64,000 nt of DNA from Marisa cornuarietis (lineage: Eukaryota > Mollusca > Gastropoda > Architaenioglossa > Ampullariidae): assembly GCA_004794655.1 (NCBI GenBank), contig SMMW01000623.1, positions 434,001 to 498,000 of the forward strand, in the 5' to 3' direction. The notes beneath the pieces are model-generated. The model did not search any database, had not been told where the DNA came from, and saw only the letters and a list, made by a program, of their open reading frames with translations. Positions within the stretch are counted from its first letter, which is position 1, and every line of letters starts with the position of its first letter. This document shows, one piece after another, positions 43,701-57,400 of the stretch. The translations under genes were made by a program, and so were the position numbers.

Positions 43701-46700
43701 AAAAATGACAAGAAAATATTTGAAATATTTTAAGTCTAAAGTATATTCTAATATTTTATTGTTTGGCATTTTATGTTTGCATGTTGTGCAAATAATTTTT
43801 TTTTTAATTTCTGCCTCATAACCTACTTTCATGACAGGAGCTCTTTGTTTCATACAGGCACCATCTCTCATTTGAACTTAGTACAACAAAACAAAAACTA
43901 TACTTCTTCCAAATCTCATCAATTAAATGTTTAAAAAATACTCTTTAAAATGGCATACCAATGATGGTTGCCTTTAGTGTAGGTTAATAGGCGTAAATAT
44001 TGAAACAATGAATCGCTTAGCTATTTGTCTGTAGGGAATGAGTTGAACAGTTTGGTCAAAATGGGAAACAGACTGTCAAGATGTGAGTATCAAACCAACC
44101 AGTACATTAACCCTCTGCTTTTCCCCCAAAGTGATTGAGTAATGGAAAGAAAATAACTATAACTGTAATCATGCACCTATGATCACAGACACAAGAGGAT
44201 ATGAAAACTAACCTAACAATGACAAAACGAATATTATTACAGACAAAAAATATTATTTTTTTAAAAAAGAGAACATTACAAGAAATCCCACTTCTAGGAG
44301 AACATAATACAGCTACACACCTCGGGTGGGGGTTCATTGTTGTCTTTCCATGAAGCATCAGAACCCTTCAGTCTGCAACAAAGCATAGGTCACTGGCAAC
44401 TTCCACACTTGTCTGTTTCTAACAGAAACTGTTTGTCATAAGCTTTTCTACCATTGCATATGACATGGGCAGTCAACAAATACCATCAATATACAACAAA
44501 ATAGCAGTCAGTGAGAAGATTAGCTCTGCTGCCAAGATATTACAATACTAACCAACTGGCAATGTGCATGCTGACAATTAAAGATTGATTATCAAGGATG
44601 ACACTGGAGACAAAAATCATTAATGAAGGAACAAAGAACTGATTTTCATGCACACCTGCAATGAATCACATTACCATCCTGCCCTTTAAATGCTAATAAG
44701 GGAACTTGCGTCAAAACATAATGTAATAAAGCATCACGCAAACATACCTTTTCAGCTGCTCTACAAAGATGTAATGTGTAATCTCAGGCATTTCAGGAGC
44801 AAAATAGACTGGCAGACCCATCTGTATGCCTTTTTTTTCAATGTCATCAGGTGAATTGAAACGGACTGAGTAGTATGGTCTTACAACAGGTCCAAAAACC
44901 TCAAACACCTGCATAAATGTGAAAAATAATCATGTATACTTCTACAAGGTGTGAATGCTCACTTAAACTGTTTCATAATTTCATGCTTCACAAAAGTAAC
45001 TATCAATACTACAGCAACTTTTGTGTATTTTTTTAACTTAGAATCACTGTGTATATAGTATCTACATCCTAATCTGCTGTTACAGTATGTTTTAAGATAA
45101 ATACAAATTTTACTTTTCAAATAATACACCTGAACAAATTATGAAAATAAGCAAATAAACCTTGCCTCACCTGACCAATAGGGGTTCGATTCTCCAAGAA
45201 AAATACTGTGTCATCCTGAACAGGGGAGTGTCCTGGTCGACTATGAATCACAACTGTAAAGCCAAGTTATAAAATTTCAAAACTATTCTGACAGACAATA
45301 ACCTTCTTTCCCCCCAAAAAAGGTTTCAACTTTGTAGTGTAAGGAATGACATACCAAATACCATATCAAATGTTGATGACCAAATGCAAAACTATGAAAA
45401 ATAAAAAATATAAGTCTCAAATTAAAACATTACTGTAAATGTTTTTCTGGTTTGCTTTATGGTCAGTGTAAACTGGCTAAAACTAAAGCTGCCAAAATTA
45501 TTGCCCATTTTTGCAATGCTATTTGCTACAAAAAACCCCACAACACCATCACTTGTAACCACAACAGATTACAATATTTTCATTACAGCACACCCACAAA
45601 GGATAAGATAGCCACAATCGATGTAACAATTAATCACATGCTTTTCCTGTTAAATATGTATGTTTACCTACATATATGTTTTCACACACAATAGATGGCA
45701 AGAAATTTGCTATCATTCAGATATAGCAGACCTACCAAGCACACCCACTACCCCAGATACCACCCCTACTTCTTCCATCTGGGTGTTGGCATCAACATCA
45801 ATGGTCAGCTCCTCAATAGGTGGCAGTTCCTGTGAGAAAAACAAATTTCACAGCTGATGCCATAAAGGGCATTTTACATTCATCTCATCGCCTCAAAGTA
45901 GTTCCTTATGTCCTGTTCTTTACTCACTGGTCTGGGAGACTAGTGGACACTGAAGGGGACTCCTTACAAGAAAAAGCAAGGCAACCAGCTTAAATGATAT
46001 TTGATATCCTGAATCATATCTCACTAAAATTTTGGGTTGCAAAATAACCATTTACTTACAATCATGTCAAAGACACAGCTTAGAGGGAATTCATAAAGGC
46101 CACTACATTTGCATACTCTTTCACAAAAGCAGCAAGGGGGAGACACGGCGATTGCCCTCACAAAAAAGCTGGTCCCAAGAAAAGTTCGGTCTTTTACATA
46201 TCGCCCACTAAAGACACAATAAGGTTAGGACATGACCTTTTGACCTCACTACAACTTGTACATGATGTGAGCATATAATGACAGCAAACCTTACTTCAGG
46301 ATAAAGTTCTCCTGTAGTGCGAATATCTTCAAGACCAAAACGATTTTTCTTGAGGTTCTTGTCACTCTCCTCATCACTGGCCTCCCCCTGAACTCTGTAA
46401 GTGCAAGATAAAAGCAACTCACTTTATCCCTCCAGAATAATAGTGACACAGTGCATCCATGTAGCATATAGGTAAGACATACCAAATATGTGTAAGAATG
46501 ACACATAACTGGACTCAAAAATCACAAATATTTTTGTTTAAAATTTAAATATGATGTCAGCTGAATGTGGTATGTGTATTACAAATTGGTACTTTGTATT
46601 TGTTTAGCTTTCACTAGCAACTGATTGGTACCTGCAGAGACTAATGCAGAACCTCCCAGTGTTAATCCAAATGCCCAATACATAGCCCTGTTTGTTGCAA

Positions 46701-47658
46701 ATCAAAATGCCCTGTACATACCCCTTTTTCTTTGTTGCCAAAACTCCTTGGTCCTCATCCGATAGAGAAGAAGTGTCTGTATCACTGTCAGGGGACTGGG
46801 TTTCCTCCCCCTCATACTCAGAGTTACTGTCCTGGGTTCTGTACTCCTCCTTTGTGATGACTATGTCAGCATCATCACTCCGGGAGTTACAGTCCTGAGT
46901 TGTGTACTCCTCCTTTGTGACGGCTATGTCAGTATCATCCCACTGCATCTTCTTCTCCTCAAACCTTTCCTCCAATTTTTCAACGCCACTGACAACGATG
47001 TCATTATCTTCCTGACAGGAAGTAGAAGCACAGTCCCTAACACCAAGCAGCCTGCCACATGACAGGCTAGACTCTGTACCCAAGTCTGCTACTTTTTCAT
47101 TCTCCGAAAGTTTATTATTCATGTCTGTAACATTACTGCTGCACTCACAATCTGCAGCTGTGCACAAATGTACCTGGTGAGATGTACAACTTTTTGCACT
47201 GTCTGTGTTGGCAGGTGTTTCATTATCCATGTGGGCTTCTGCATTTTCTGTCTTAAGCATCAGCAAAATGTCTTGGGTCTTTGTTTCTGCATCATTTTCA
47301 AGATCTGTTGGCAACACAAGCCTTTTACTGCAATTCGTCTCATTTGTACTGTTGCAGTCTCCTTCTTCCTCACTATGTTTTACAGTTTTTATCTCTGTAC
47401 CTGCATCTACTGGCAAAAGTCTGCCACCACCACTGCACAATGAGTCTGTTTGCTCACCACAGGTGATAGAAGAGTATTTCTTTGTAATCTGTCTGTCTGA
47501 GGCAGCACTTGGCATCTCACTTTGTATAGGTTGTCTTGATTCACCATCTGGGCAGTTTTGTGAAGACTGTTGTATCTTCTGAAGAATGCTGTTTCGTATG
47601 TTGGTGATGCTGAATGCAGTGGATGGCTGCTGCTTTGTATTCATCTTTTTTCCAGACA
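40785..47658 (-). CDS. NAF1: H/ACA ribonucleoprotein assembly factor NAF1 (8 exons)
   Basis: Exons in gene order: 47658-46722, 46394-46295, 45829-45736, 45253-45171, 44908-44748, 44372-44321, 43061-42922 and 41500-40785. They sum to 2283 nt, exactly 761 codons with stop, and all junctions are GT-AG. The long first exon encodes a low-complexity acidic Ser/Glu-rich region. The conserved Gar1/Naf1 core is spread over exons 3-6: ELPPIEELTIDVDANT, VIHSRPGHSPVQDDTVFFLE, VFEVFGPVVRPYYSVRFNSP, GLPVYFAPEMPEITHYIFVE and SDASWKDNNEPPPE. It is followed by an acidic/basic segment (DYSDDEEERRAKAKRRGR). The last exon is Pro/Gln/Asn/Gly-rich, as in animal NAF1. In known biology NAF1 escorts dyskerin and is replaced by GAR1 during maturation of H/ACA snoRNPs and telomerase RNP in the nucleus. 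The start is the first in-frame ATG (A at -3). It is head-to-head with TIMM23. Confidence 0.95.
43262..43340 (+). mobile_element. LINE/SINE 3'-tail fragment
   Basis: TATGTAAAGCGCTTTGAGCA...AGGCACTATATAAACTGCCATTATTGTTATTAT is the GCGCTTTGAG...CTATATAAA tail plus ATT-like repeats that is common to CR1/L2-type elements and SINEs using their tails. It lies in a NAF1 intron, antisense to the gene. Confidence 0.7.
46130..46262 (+). mobile_element. SINE fragment (3' half), in a NAF1 intron
   Basis: GCCCTCACAAAAAAGCTGGT + CCCAAGAAAAGTTCGGTC...GGTTAGGACATGACCTTTTGACCT aligns with the 3' half of the SINE at 49.55 kb (CCCTCATGTAAAAGCTGGCC, AGAAAAGTGGGGTC, GGTTATGGGATGACCTTTACCT). It is older and lacks the tRNA-like head. 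Confidence 0.75.
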
Positions 47659-49051
47659 TTTTTAACACATCTGAGCTCAGAAACAGAATATCTGATTTAA
47701 GATTCAATTCAGGATTTCACTGGAGCATGCTTCATATAACAATTTATACATTATCAATGAACACTAACTTATGTTACACTCAACAAATATGAACTTACAC
47801 ACATACATAAACGCATTTAAATGATGGTGACATAACAGAAGCAGAGATTTAATACAGAGACCTCAATAACACTGCTTACCAGTTAAACGTCCACATTTTA
47901 TATCCCCATTAATTGGCTATCAATTTTATATAGACCTGGGCTTGACTGCAAAAGCTTTTATATAATGCTTGAGAACAGTTTAAAAGCAGTTTCATAAATT
48001 GATAAAGCACTTCTAAATTTGCTTCGAAAAACAGTTTAAAGGTTTAGACATGTGTAGCTGAGCCCTAAAGATTTGCAAAAATTAAAAAGAAATCCACATC
48101 ATCTTAAACCTGCTAATATAGGGTCAAATTTAGCGTTTTGGGGTCATACAGAAAGCTTTGGGCTGTGCCTATTTTCTGCATTTCGAACAGAATATTCACA
48201 ACTTCATATAGAAAAATAAATTATGTAGTACTCAACACGTACGAATTCATATACACACACGCGGTGTGTTCTGCTCTGAATGAAATGCAGTGTAGGAAAA
48301 AGAGCTGTGCACACCTGTCTATCGTCTAAGCGCTTTGTGAAGAAACGTGACGAGGGTGTGAAAGTGAAGACGTCATATAAGCGGGTATTGCCAAACTATT
48401 AATTTTTGTCACAAGGAACTGATCCCCACATTATCTTTCTCTCAAAGCGTATTTCTGATATTTACCAGTTGTGAGTTAGCACCATTCACGTCAATCTATC
48501 TTACACTAGCCTCGTGATGCACAGGCTGCCTAATAACACACAAAGACAGGCTGCATAGACTAGCTAATAACATACGAAGACTGGGTGCACGGACTGCCGA
48601 ATAACACACACGAAGACAGGCTGCACTGACTGCCGAATAACAGTTTCACACGCGGTGTGCAGCCTTCACCTCAAGTAGCCTCAGTACCACGTGCTCAAAC
48701 CGGAAGTCTAGAACTATAACTTGGATTGGAAATTGTAAATGTATTCTTTTCTTGCTGTAATAGCGCCGTACTCTCATTGTTTATATCTGGATATCAAAAT
48801 TATGACGTATTATAAAATCTTAAAATAGTAAATATTTTCTATATAAATGAAGTCAATTTAGTAGCGTATTTAAGGGGATTATTTTAATGTTAAGTTCAAT
48901 CTTCGACCTAACTCAAGTTTTCCTCCATATCCGGCTGCTGTAACTGCATGTGCGTTGTGTCGTTACTACCACCAACGTCTAACTGCAGTTACACGACTGT
49001 CTCAGCTCTGTTACTGCCGGTAATTAAGGACGACTGTCACATCTCGGAAAG
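47659..49051. promoter_or_regulatory. NAF1-TIMM23 intergenic region, possible bidirectional promoter
   Basis: 1.39 kb separates two divergent start codons. A ~50-bp direct repeat (AAGACAGGCTGCA...CTGCCGAATAACACAC) occurs about three times at 48515-48650, and GC content rises near 48900-49050. No TATA box is evident near TIMM23, as is usual for housekeeping genes. Shared regulation is an inference. Confidence 0.45.
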
Positions 49052-52000
49052 ATGGAGGATCAGAAGAAACAGGGAGGGCTTTTTTTCCCATATTCATCGT
49101 CAGATCCGTCAATGAATGTTCCAGGTAAGTATCATTGTCCAAAAAAAAGGGTGTTGGAGGTCAAAGTAATTCTGGACGTGCATTCGACCTTGTCAGAAAC
49201 AGCTTACGCTCTGCTCTCGGCATCTAATTAGTTCATTTGTTAATCTGTCTGGCATACGTTGTCCAGCATGTATGATAGTTTTATGTTTTTAAAGCATTTA
49301 GAATAAGCAAAACACATGGCGCCTTGAAGTAATGTCAACTGAATGATGTCTCAAAACGTCTTCAGTTCAATTCTTTATTTACGAGAGGTAAAATAAGCAA
49401 GATATGCCTTTTTTCATTTAGCTCTCGTCCTATACAGGGAAAATAAGCTATGTAATTAACTAACTACAAAAGAAGAAGTGGTAATAAACACAACATAATA
49501 TCAAAGAGAATGAAAAGTGAAAATGTATAAAAGCGGTGGTTTAAAAAAAAGGGGAAGCGGATGGCCGAGTGGTTAGAGCGCTGGCTTTCGAACCGAGAGC
49601 GCGCTGGATCAATTCCCGATAAGCGCAGCAAACTTCCCCCAGTCGACCCAGCTGACGGGAATGGGTACCTGACTCCATAGAGGGTTGGGGAAGGTAAGGC
49701 AGCGAGGGAGAGGAGATTGGCACCACCCTCATGTAAAAGCTGGCCCCGAGAAAAGTGGGGTCTCTAACACCTCACTCCCCTACGACCTGAACAGGTTATG
49801 GGATGACCTTTACCTTTTTCTTTTTTTACCTTTAAAAAAAGATATTTACAAAGGTCCTGGAGTAGGGAAGTATCTCTATTATTTACGGTTAAGGAATCTT
49901 TGTCAGAGGAGAAGGATCAGATTTTCTTATATTCTATTATATGTATTTTAGTAACTGGTGTCCAAAGCAATTTAGGGAGTTAAACTGCATTAGATGTAAA
50001 GGGAGAGTATTCCACAGCACTTCCTGAGTATTTCAGACTGGATTTGAAAAAGTCTATTCTAGGAATGGGAATATTAAGTTTTAGAGTAGTTTGGGCATTA
50101 TTGGGGGAAAGTAGCAAAGAGAGTCTGGGGGACAGTTTACTCCTCAGTATTTTAAAAATAAAAATGCATTTGTGAAATTTTAGTCTGTTAGGGGAGACAG
50201 CAACATTAAGAGACTACATTTCTACTAGTGGTAACAATGTTTATCATCTTATTTTCAAAAGAGTTAGCAGTCGAACAAGAATCGTAGATTGTTTCGGAAA
50301 CTGAAAGAAATTGTTCACTCTTTTGTTATTGCAACATTCATTTGCCCAGGAAAAAATTTCAGATTATCATTCTCACCGTCAAAATACTTGTTTTAATTCA
50401 CGACTAGGAATGTTTTTATCCGTCAGAAATCATCTGGAGAATAAAGTAGAAAATATAAGGAATTTATATATTCTTAATTTTTTACCTCTTTGCAGTAACA
50501 GCAGGACCAACGGGGGCTATAATGTCCCCTTACCTGAACTTTGACCCTGCTTACATTGGCCCAGTAAGTGCTTAGATTTCTGCTTGTCATCTATCATAAA
50601 TCATTCCTCAGTTTAAAGTTTTAGATCTTTAGATCTTGACTTAATGCATGCAGAAGACGGTTATTACTGAAAGTTTCTAGATGTTCACAATAGGTTGCAT
50701 AGCAGACTGAGCAACTATATTGTTGAAATGTGTTCTACTTTTCCTGTATATGTGAACTGTATATGGTCATGTAGTTGTCATTACATGACATTGTGTACCT
50801 CTGTTGCCAGTTATCTGTCATCAGCAATTTGGCAGGTTATATATAGTTTAAACTTGCTATATATTGTTGCAAAAAATAATTTCTTTTAAAAATATTCACT
50901 AAGTCAGTGACTTCACCTGTTTCAGAATTCAGATTCACAGTTCATTTTCCCAGAGGGCGCCAACAGACAAAGGGGGCGTTTGGAGCTCTCATTTTCGCAG
51001 ATTGGAGGCTCTGTATTTGTCGGTAAGTCTTTTAAAAACTGGACATTACTATTTTACTGTCTACTGTTATGTTAAAGCTTTGTCTGAAATATTGGAAAAA
51101 ATTCACCTGCCAATATTTGCAAAAATATTTTCTGAAGTTTTTTTAATTATATTATTCTCCAAGATATGTCTATATTGGATATATTATGAAAGGCATACTG
51201 TTATACATCTGCAATGGTAAAAGCAACTGACGTTGTGAGGGCACCACTGATGTACGTGCTCAAAACAGCTAAAAAAAATTTGAGGTTGACAAATGTTTGA
51301 TTAGCTTAAACGGGAACACGTGATTAAGTAAATAGTAAATTTTGCATTCAGCTAAATGAAAAAATAATTTTTTTACGTCAATAAATGTGTTTCAAATTTT
51401 TTAAATGTTATATTTTTAATGGTAAAAAGTAATTATCTGCACTCAGTTGTAATTATAAAATAAAAATGCAGCTCTGAAAATTAACCATCTATCAAATAAA
51501 TAAATTACAGGAGTTTATAACTCATGTGCCCAGGCCCGCCGAGAGCCAGCACGGGCCCCTTGTAATTGTAAATTATTTTCCCATTATATAATAATATGCT
51601 TACAATTCGATTGTCAATATCTACATTTCATTCAGTAACGTAATATAGACTGCAAATATATATTAGGACAAGTGCACTATGATCTGCATCACCACTTGAA
51701 CATAGAGTTGTCTACACGTGAGTGGTTAGTAAATGAGGAAAGATAACATTTAAGGATCAAACTTGTAGTAACCCCGCTCTATAGAAAAAAAACCCTTAAG
51801 TGAGGAATTTTACGTCCACCTTTCTTTAAAATGAAAGCGAAAAGAAAAGGAAAAAAACCCACTGATCAAGGCTGGGCCCCCTTCACAACCTCGGGCCTGG
51901 ATACACAAGACCTGCTTGTCCCCCACCCCCTCGTCAGACCTGCGTGTGCCCACTTACTAACAGAATCATGAATAATACAATTTAGACCTCAATGACTGTG

Positions 52001-55000
52001 ATTGTTGCCCATTAAATTTTGTTCTGGGGAAGATTTACTTGCCATTCTGTCGAGTGAATTCAGTTTGGACATTTCTTTTTTTTTTTTCTTTTTGTTACTT
52101 TTGTCGAAGCTTCTAAATAAAGTTCAAATCTTTAGGACTATATTCCAAAATCAGCTGTTTCATTTTGTGGGCAAAAATTCACTTCTTGAACATGACAACC
52201 TGAGCGATGTTTCTTTTTCTGACTTGAAGACATGCATAGATTTGCTGAACTAAGCGACACTCGCTATTACAAATACTAGTTAGACGCAACAGAACTCTCT
52301 AGTGTAGGAGAGTAATTTTCTGTTTGTTTTCCTAGTGACAGGTGAGAATGCTGATATCTGAAGGCTTATATCTTGAAAATTAAGCATAATTATATGCTCA
52401 TATTTTGGGAATTATTATTTTAACATGAACTTAACCCGATCATAAAGAAAAAGTTTTGCACTTATGTTGTTCTTTAAATATCTTCCTTGTTAAAAATGTC
52501 CATGACTACAGGACACCAACATAAGACCATGAACTAAGGGGGAATCTAATATATTCTTAAACACTGAGGTATTGGCATAAAGTGTTCCTTCACATTTTTA
52601 TCACATTTAATTTATCATAAGAGTAAGGGCATGGTGAGAAGATGCCAGAGCCTTGCTATAACTTGCTATTGCAGTCCATTATGAATGAACTTACTTTCTC
52701 AACTTGCAGGTGCTGCTGTCGGAGGGTTAAATGGAGTGTACACAGGTCTGCGAGAAACAAGTGCCAACCAGTTAACAGGCGCTGTTCGTAGGACACAGTA
52801 AGGGTGCCTTGTACTTAGTTGTTTTTCTGCTAAGGTTAGTCTCTATATTTTCAGATCCTTTGAGTAGAAAACTAAAGAGCAGATTACATTTAAAAACTTT
52901 CTTCTGTCAAAGAAAAATTGCACTATAACTCATGACAGCATGAAGATAAGAGTAATAAAGCATCACACTTTGAAAACAAAAGCCAAAATACTTCAGTGTA
53001 TGTGTGCAAACACTTGTGAGTATATTGTTGGTATTGAGATAAAAGTCCTATTGTTGTTCATCTTGTGACCAGGATGCTGAATTTTATCACAAAGCAAGGA
53101 GCTTCCACAGCCCAGACTCTTGGAGTTATTGGTGAGACAGTAAACTTGCTTTTCTTGTGCATGTTTGGATGTCACAGGTTTAGGATTTTTATTTGTGCAT
53201 GCTTGGATGATCACAAATTTAGATTTTTATTTGGAGTAGCATATGGAACATAGAGCAGGAGTCATGTGCTAATAAAAAGAAATTATTTTAAATGCTGCAC
53301 ATGTGTGTGTTCTTTTTATGTACTTTTATTATGCATGTGTGTGTTTGCGAGTGTTATAGGAAGGTTTTGTGTTTTTGTTTGTGATATCCTGGTGGCTAAT
53401 GGTATGAGAAATGTTTCTCAGCTCTTATGTACAGCATATTTGGAGTCGCACTATCATATGGACGAGGTGTGGATGATGAGCTCAACACACTGACTGCTGG
53501 CACAGCCACTGGACTGCTGTACAAATGTTCAGGTAATGGTGTACCAAATAGAATCACAGAATATAAATATTAGCAAGAATTATACTACAGGCTGTACTTG
53601 TTTTCATTTGAGGTTAGCTGTGGTAGCTGAATAGTGAATACCTTTTGCTTTAGGGCATTTAAAAAAATGTGGGGAAAAAGCAACCCTCTTCATAACTACA
53701 GAAAAATTTATGTCTGGCAGCCTGATTCCTGAAACACAAAAGAAAGAAAATGACCTTGGTGAAAAGAATCCTGTGCATGCAGGTGGTCAAACTGCAAAGA
53801 GCAATGTAGTTAGAGACCTTAGTTCTACACCACTGCAAGGCCGTATATCATTCATGTCAAGAGCTTGGTGTTTAGTGACTAATGATACAGCCTGATTTCA
53901 GATCATCTGGTATTGTCTGACAAAGGCCTTGATGTTTATTAGTAACTGGCAGCTCTGGTGGTTATTTCACATAAGGGAGGTCTAAGGTTTTGTTTGCTCA
54001 GTGATGGGTATCTGGCGTATCAGGGTACATGATGGGCAGGTCACACTCAGTGATGAGTACCTGTTTTATCTGGGGAGAAAGAGAGCAGGAGAAGGTCAGA
54101 GTTGGACTTCATGTGCTGTAAGCTATTTACAATCTGACCTACAGAATACAGGACTGCAGTATCCATATCCTTTGTATTACCTAAACAGTCTGGCCTATAG
54201 ACTGAAGGACTGTTGGTGTTTGCTATCTTGTCAGTCAGCTTCGTAATGTTGAGAAAGGCTGTTGTTATTTTGGGTCTTACTCTAAACAGACTGTTATTAA
54301 GGCAGCCGTGACTCTTAGTGGGCAGTCTGGTGGCACAGGGGTTAGCGCCTGTCACCAATATAATGAAGGCTGGCTGTCCTAGGTTCAGCTCTCGTCTCAG
54401 GCAGGCTGTTCTTTCTCTTCATGTGGCCTCTGTTTACAGGGCTGGCTGTTTTGCCATCATATAGCCTTAGCTGCTGGCTCGGCGTAAAACACGTCCCCTC
54501 CCCAACCACCCCAAGTCTTGTCACGCATTAGATGCAGGACACTGGTGACCTTTGGCAATTCTTGGCTTTTTATTCAGTAGCTGCGTGCTCTTGTGTAGGA
54601 GTTCATTATTTAATTCTGTATATGTACACCAAATAGTGTGTAGGAGTTCATTATGTAATTCTGTATATCTACAGCAAGTAATGTGTGGGAGTTCATTATG
54701 TAATTCTGTATATCTACAGCAAGTAATGTGTGGGAGTTCATTATGTAATTCTGTATACCAACAGCAAATAGTGTGTGGGTTGGGCTGACTGCTTAAAATA
54801 TGCTTTGGTTTGCCACTAGCAGTATAGCTTACAGTAAAATAACACATGGGATTATTCAATATATCAATATTGTCTTTTATCTTTAACGTTAAGAGAGGAT
54901 TTCTATTTTTCTGAAGGTGGTATAATTGTTCTTCAATACTATGCTGCATTGGTTGCTTGTCAACTGTAGTTTATAGTTTTCATATTTTAAATTCAAATAT

Positions 55001-55225
55001 GCTTTAATTTGCCTCTAGCGATGTGACATGAGCTTATTTTCTGATAGCTTCTGATAGTAAATTATTTTTTATCAGAAAATATAAACTACAAATCTGATTT
55101 TTTTTTTTGTTGCCACAGCTGGCTGGAAGAAATGTCTGAGAGGAGGTGCCATTGGATTGGGTCTTTCCACAGCATATGTCCTTATGATGAGCAAGGAACG
55201 GCTTAAATCTCTCCTAGAAAAGTGA
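49052..55225 (+). CDS. TIMM23: Mitochondrial import inner membrane translocase subunit Tim23 (7 exons)
   Basis: Exons are 49052-49124, 50496-50563, 50926-51022, 52710-52797, 53073-53131, 53422-53532 and 55119-55225, summing to 603 nt (200 residues plus stop). All introns are GT-AG with consistent phases. Residues 1-50 are the soluble intermembrane-space part, with the MSPYLNFDPAYIGP motif of animal Tim23. FIFPEGANRQRGRLELSF leads into the Tim17/Tim22/Tim23 four-helix domain: TM1 from IGGSVFVGAAVGGLNGVYTG, then ITKQGASTAQTLGVIALMYS, TAGTATGLLYK and RGGAIGLGLSTAYVLM, with the Gly-x3-Gly packing pattern. It is the core of the presequence translocase in the inner mitochondrial membrane. Length agrees with the family (about 200-210). 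The gene is divergent from NAF1, 1.4 kb away. Confidence 0.97.
49552..49840 (+). mobile_element. tRNA-derived SINE, full length, in TIMM23 intron 1
   Basis: The head GGATGGCCGAGTGGTTAGAG (A box) and GCTGGATCAATTCCCG (B box) resembles a Ser/Leu-type tRNA. A body follows (CAGTCGACCCAGCTGACGGG, GAATGGGTACCTG, AAAGCTGGCCCCGAGAAAAG, TGACCTTTACCTTTTTC) and a T/A-rich tail. There is no closed acceptor stem, so this is not a functional tRNA gene. A fragment of the same family lies at 46.13 kb. Confidence 0.8.
54312..54515 (+). mobile_element. tRNA-derived SINE of a second family, in TIMM23 intron 6
   Basis: AGTCTGGTGGCACAGGGGTT + AGCGCC (A box) and GTCCTAGGTTCAGCTCTCG (B box) form the tRNA-like head. 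The tail part GCCATCATATAGCCTTAGCT + GCTGGCTCGGCGTAAAACAC is a recurrent end of invertebrate SINEs. The body differs from the 49.55 kb SINE. Confidence 0.72.
54595..54782. repeat. 47-bp tandem repeat, 4 copies, in TIMM23 intron 6
   Basis: The unit is GTGTGTAGGAGTTCATTATG + TAATTCTGTATATCTACAGCAAGTAAT. It is the only clear minisatellite inside the NAF1/TIMM23 block. Confidence 0.9.
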
Positions 55226-57400
55226 CATATTTGTGAAAAAGGGCTGCATAATGTGAGTCGTCTGTGCTGTCATCAGTTAACAACAGACATCTGTCACGTG
55301 TCATCAGCTATTGATCCGTTTAGTTCACATGTCATAGATGTCTGAATGTGATAAAGATTGAAAGTTCATATATTTCATGGGTCAATTATCTCTGTTTGAG
55401 ACCTAACAAGGCTGTTAGGTTTTTTTGGAAACATACTTTTGGTGCCACTACAAACTTTGTCAACTAAAATGACACATTTGTGGCTTAGAAATTGGCAGTT
55501 ATGGGTGATAGTGCAGGCAGAGAAAGAAAATGAAAGTGAATGCTGAGTATGTTGATGTCGCCATGAAAAAAAGCAAAAAAAGTAGCTGCCTGAAAAGTTT
55601 ACAAGAGAGACTTTTGTAGAGTGTGTGTGTGGAATGCTTTGAGGAGTGAAATTTTTGTTGTTTATTTCAGAAAACTTTTGTAAACATTATTCTGGTGATG
55701 TCAGCTTTCTGCTTGGTGAATATATTTGTGTGCATGGTTACTTGGTCTTGAGCCTTTAGTCACTACTTAGTGCAGAACCTTGTTGTCAAATGGGCGCCAT
55801 GTTCTACATGGATTCACAAGTTTTTGGGGTTTTTAAATTTTAGGCATGGGAAACTGAATACAGCCAGTGTGATGAGTGAACATGAGCCCTTAATGCCATT
55901 GACACAGATGAATCCAGTTGTGTCTTTTTTTTTTTGGTCCCTTTGCCAGCTGAGTAAGTTTCCAGCAATGCAGACTGGCACAAAACTGTAATTTACATGA
56001 AAACAGTATATAACTCAAAAAGCACAATGATAAAAATTGTATATTTTAATGCTGCTTTTAACAAAATATAAAGAGTAATATTCAGATAAAGGAACAAATA
56101 AATGGACATGCAGAGGAACACGTTGAAACATGATACAGGAGGCTGAGAGATTAACAATGGTCTAGGCTGCTATACGTATCTTCTAAAGTGTAATAGATGA
56201 ATAGATACAGGAACACTGGGAAAGGGGTTGGTACACGAACACCTGATATATTGAGACACAGAATCCCTGGGAAAAGGGTCTGCACACAGACAACCGATAG
56301 AGGCATGATGATTGGATATGTGCATCGAACACAACTTTCTTGGAAATCTCAGAAGAGGTGGGTTTATCTATAAAGCCACTAGCTAATGACCTCATAATTC
56401 ATTAATAATCTACTGTTGGCTGTAGACATCAGACAGTAGCACAGTTCCATAGATCTGCCTGCAGAATACTTTGCCATACACTCCTAATCTGCAGCTACAG
56501 ACCTACCAGTGCCATAACATCTACAGCACATCCATTATCTACATCTTCAACATATTGGTCATCAGAAGTAGATTTCTTTATGTACTACGGTCTAACCTTG
56601 TTGTTATGCAGTACCATGGTCTAACCTTGTAACTGTATGCTGAAAAACTAGTCTGCGACAGAAGAGTATGTTTGACGAGCAGACTCGCGCCGGTCAACTC
56701 GACCACTATACAGGTCAATGCAACCACATCGTCATCCATGAGGTGATTCAACCAGGAAGTAAAGGAATACATTTCGTATTCCTTCTTAATCGGCCTTGGT
56801 TGAGTTTCACGGGGCTATCTTTGTCACTTTCGATATTATGTGGAGATGCTGCTCTTTGTTTTTAGTTTGAAGATTTTTAGATGTTATTTTTAGTTTTTTA
56901 AAAAAGTTGTAGATTTCATATGTAGCCTGCTATGCCCATAATTTTTTTTACTGGCGTGTACAACACACTGTTGATTTGTGTATGCATGCAGTCCCCCCAG
57001 AATGTAGCAAGTTTGTTTTTATGGAGAACAGTCAACAAAAATCATAGTTCTCTAAAGCTCAGGGGTTGGGTGGGGGTTCTTCATTATGGATTTACAATTT
57101 TTAAATAGAATTTTTACTCATTTATTTTATGTGAATACTTAAGGCTTGTTCCCATATTTAGATCAGAAAGTAGTCTGACATGCATTGTGACACCAGCATC
57201 ATTAGTGTCATCCCAACTTCAAGGGAACAATGTTTTATGATGGTCTCGCTTTCATACTTTGTGTGTGCACATGTCTGTAGACAAATAACAGTGGTCGCAT
57301 TGACTAAGAACAATGTTCAGATTGAAAAATGGTTAAATTGACCGGTGACCACCCTGCCATTAGGTTTATGTGGCCAGTCCTGTATGTATCACGTGACCAT
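55226..57400. other. TIMM23 3' region and intergenic sequence
   Basis: AT-rich unique sequence. It probably starts with the TIMM23 3' untranslated region, but no poly(A) site could be fixed by eye. No further gene was recognised. Confidence 0.45.

Noticed and set aside
49555..49625. A functional tRNA gene
   Set aside because: A and B boxes are present, but the acceptor stem is not closed and a SINE body with a tail follows. A second body copy exists at 46.13 kb.
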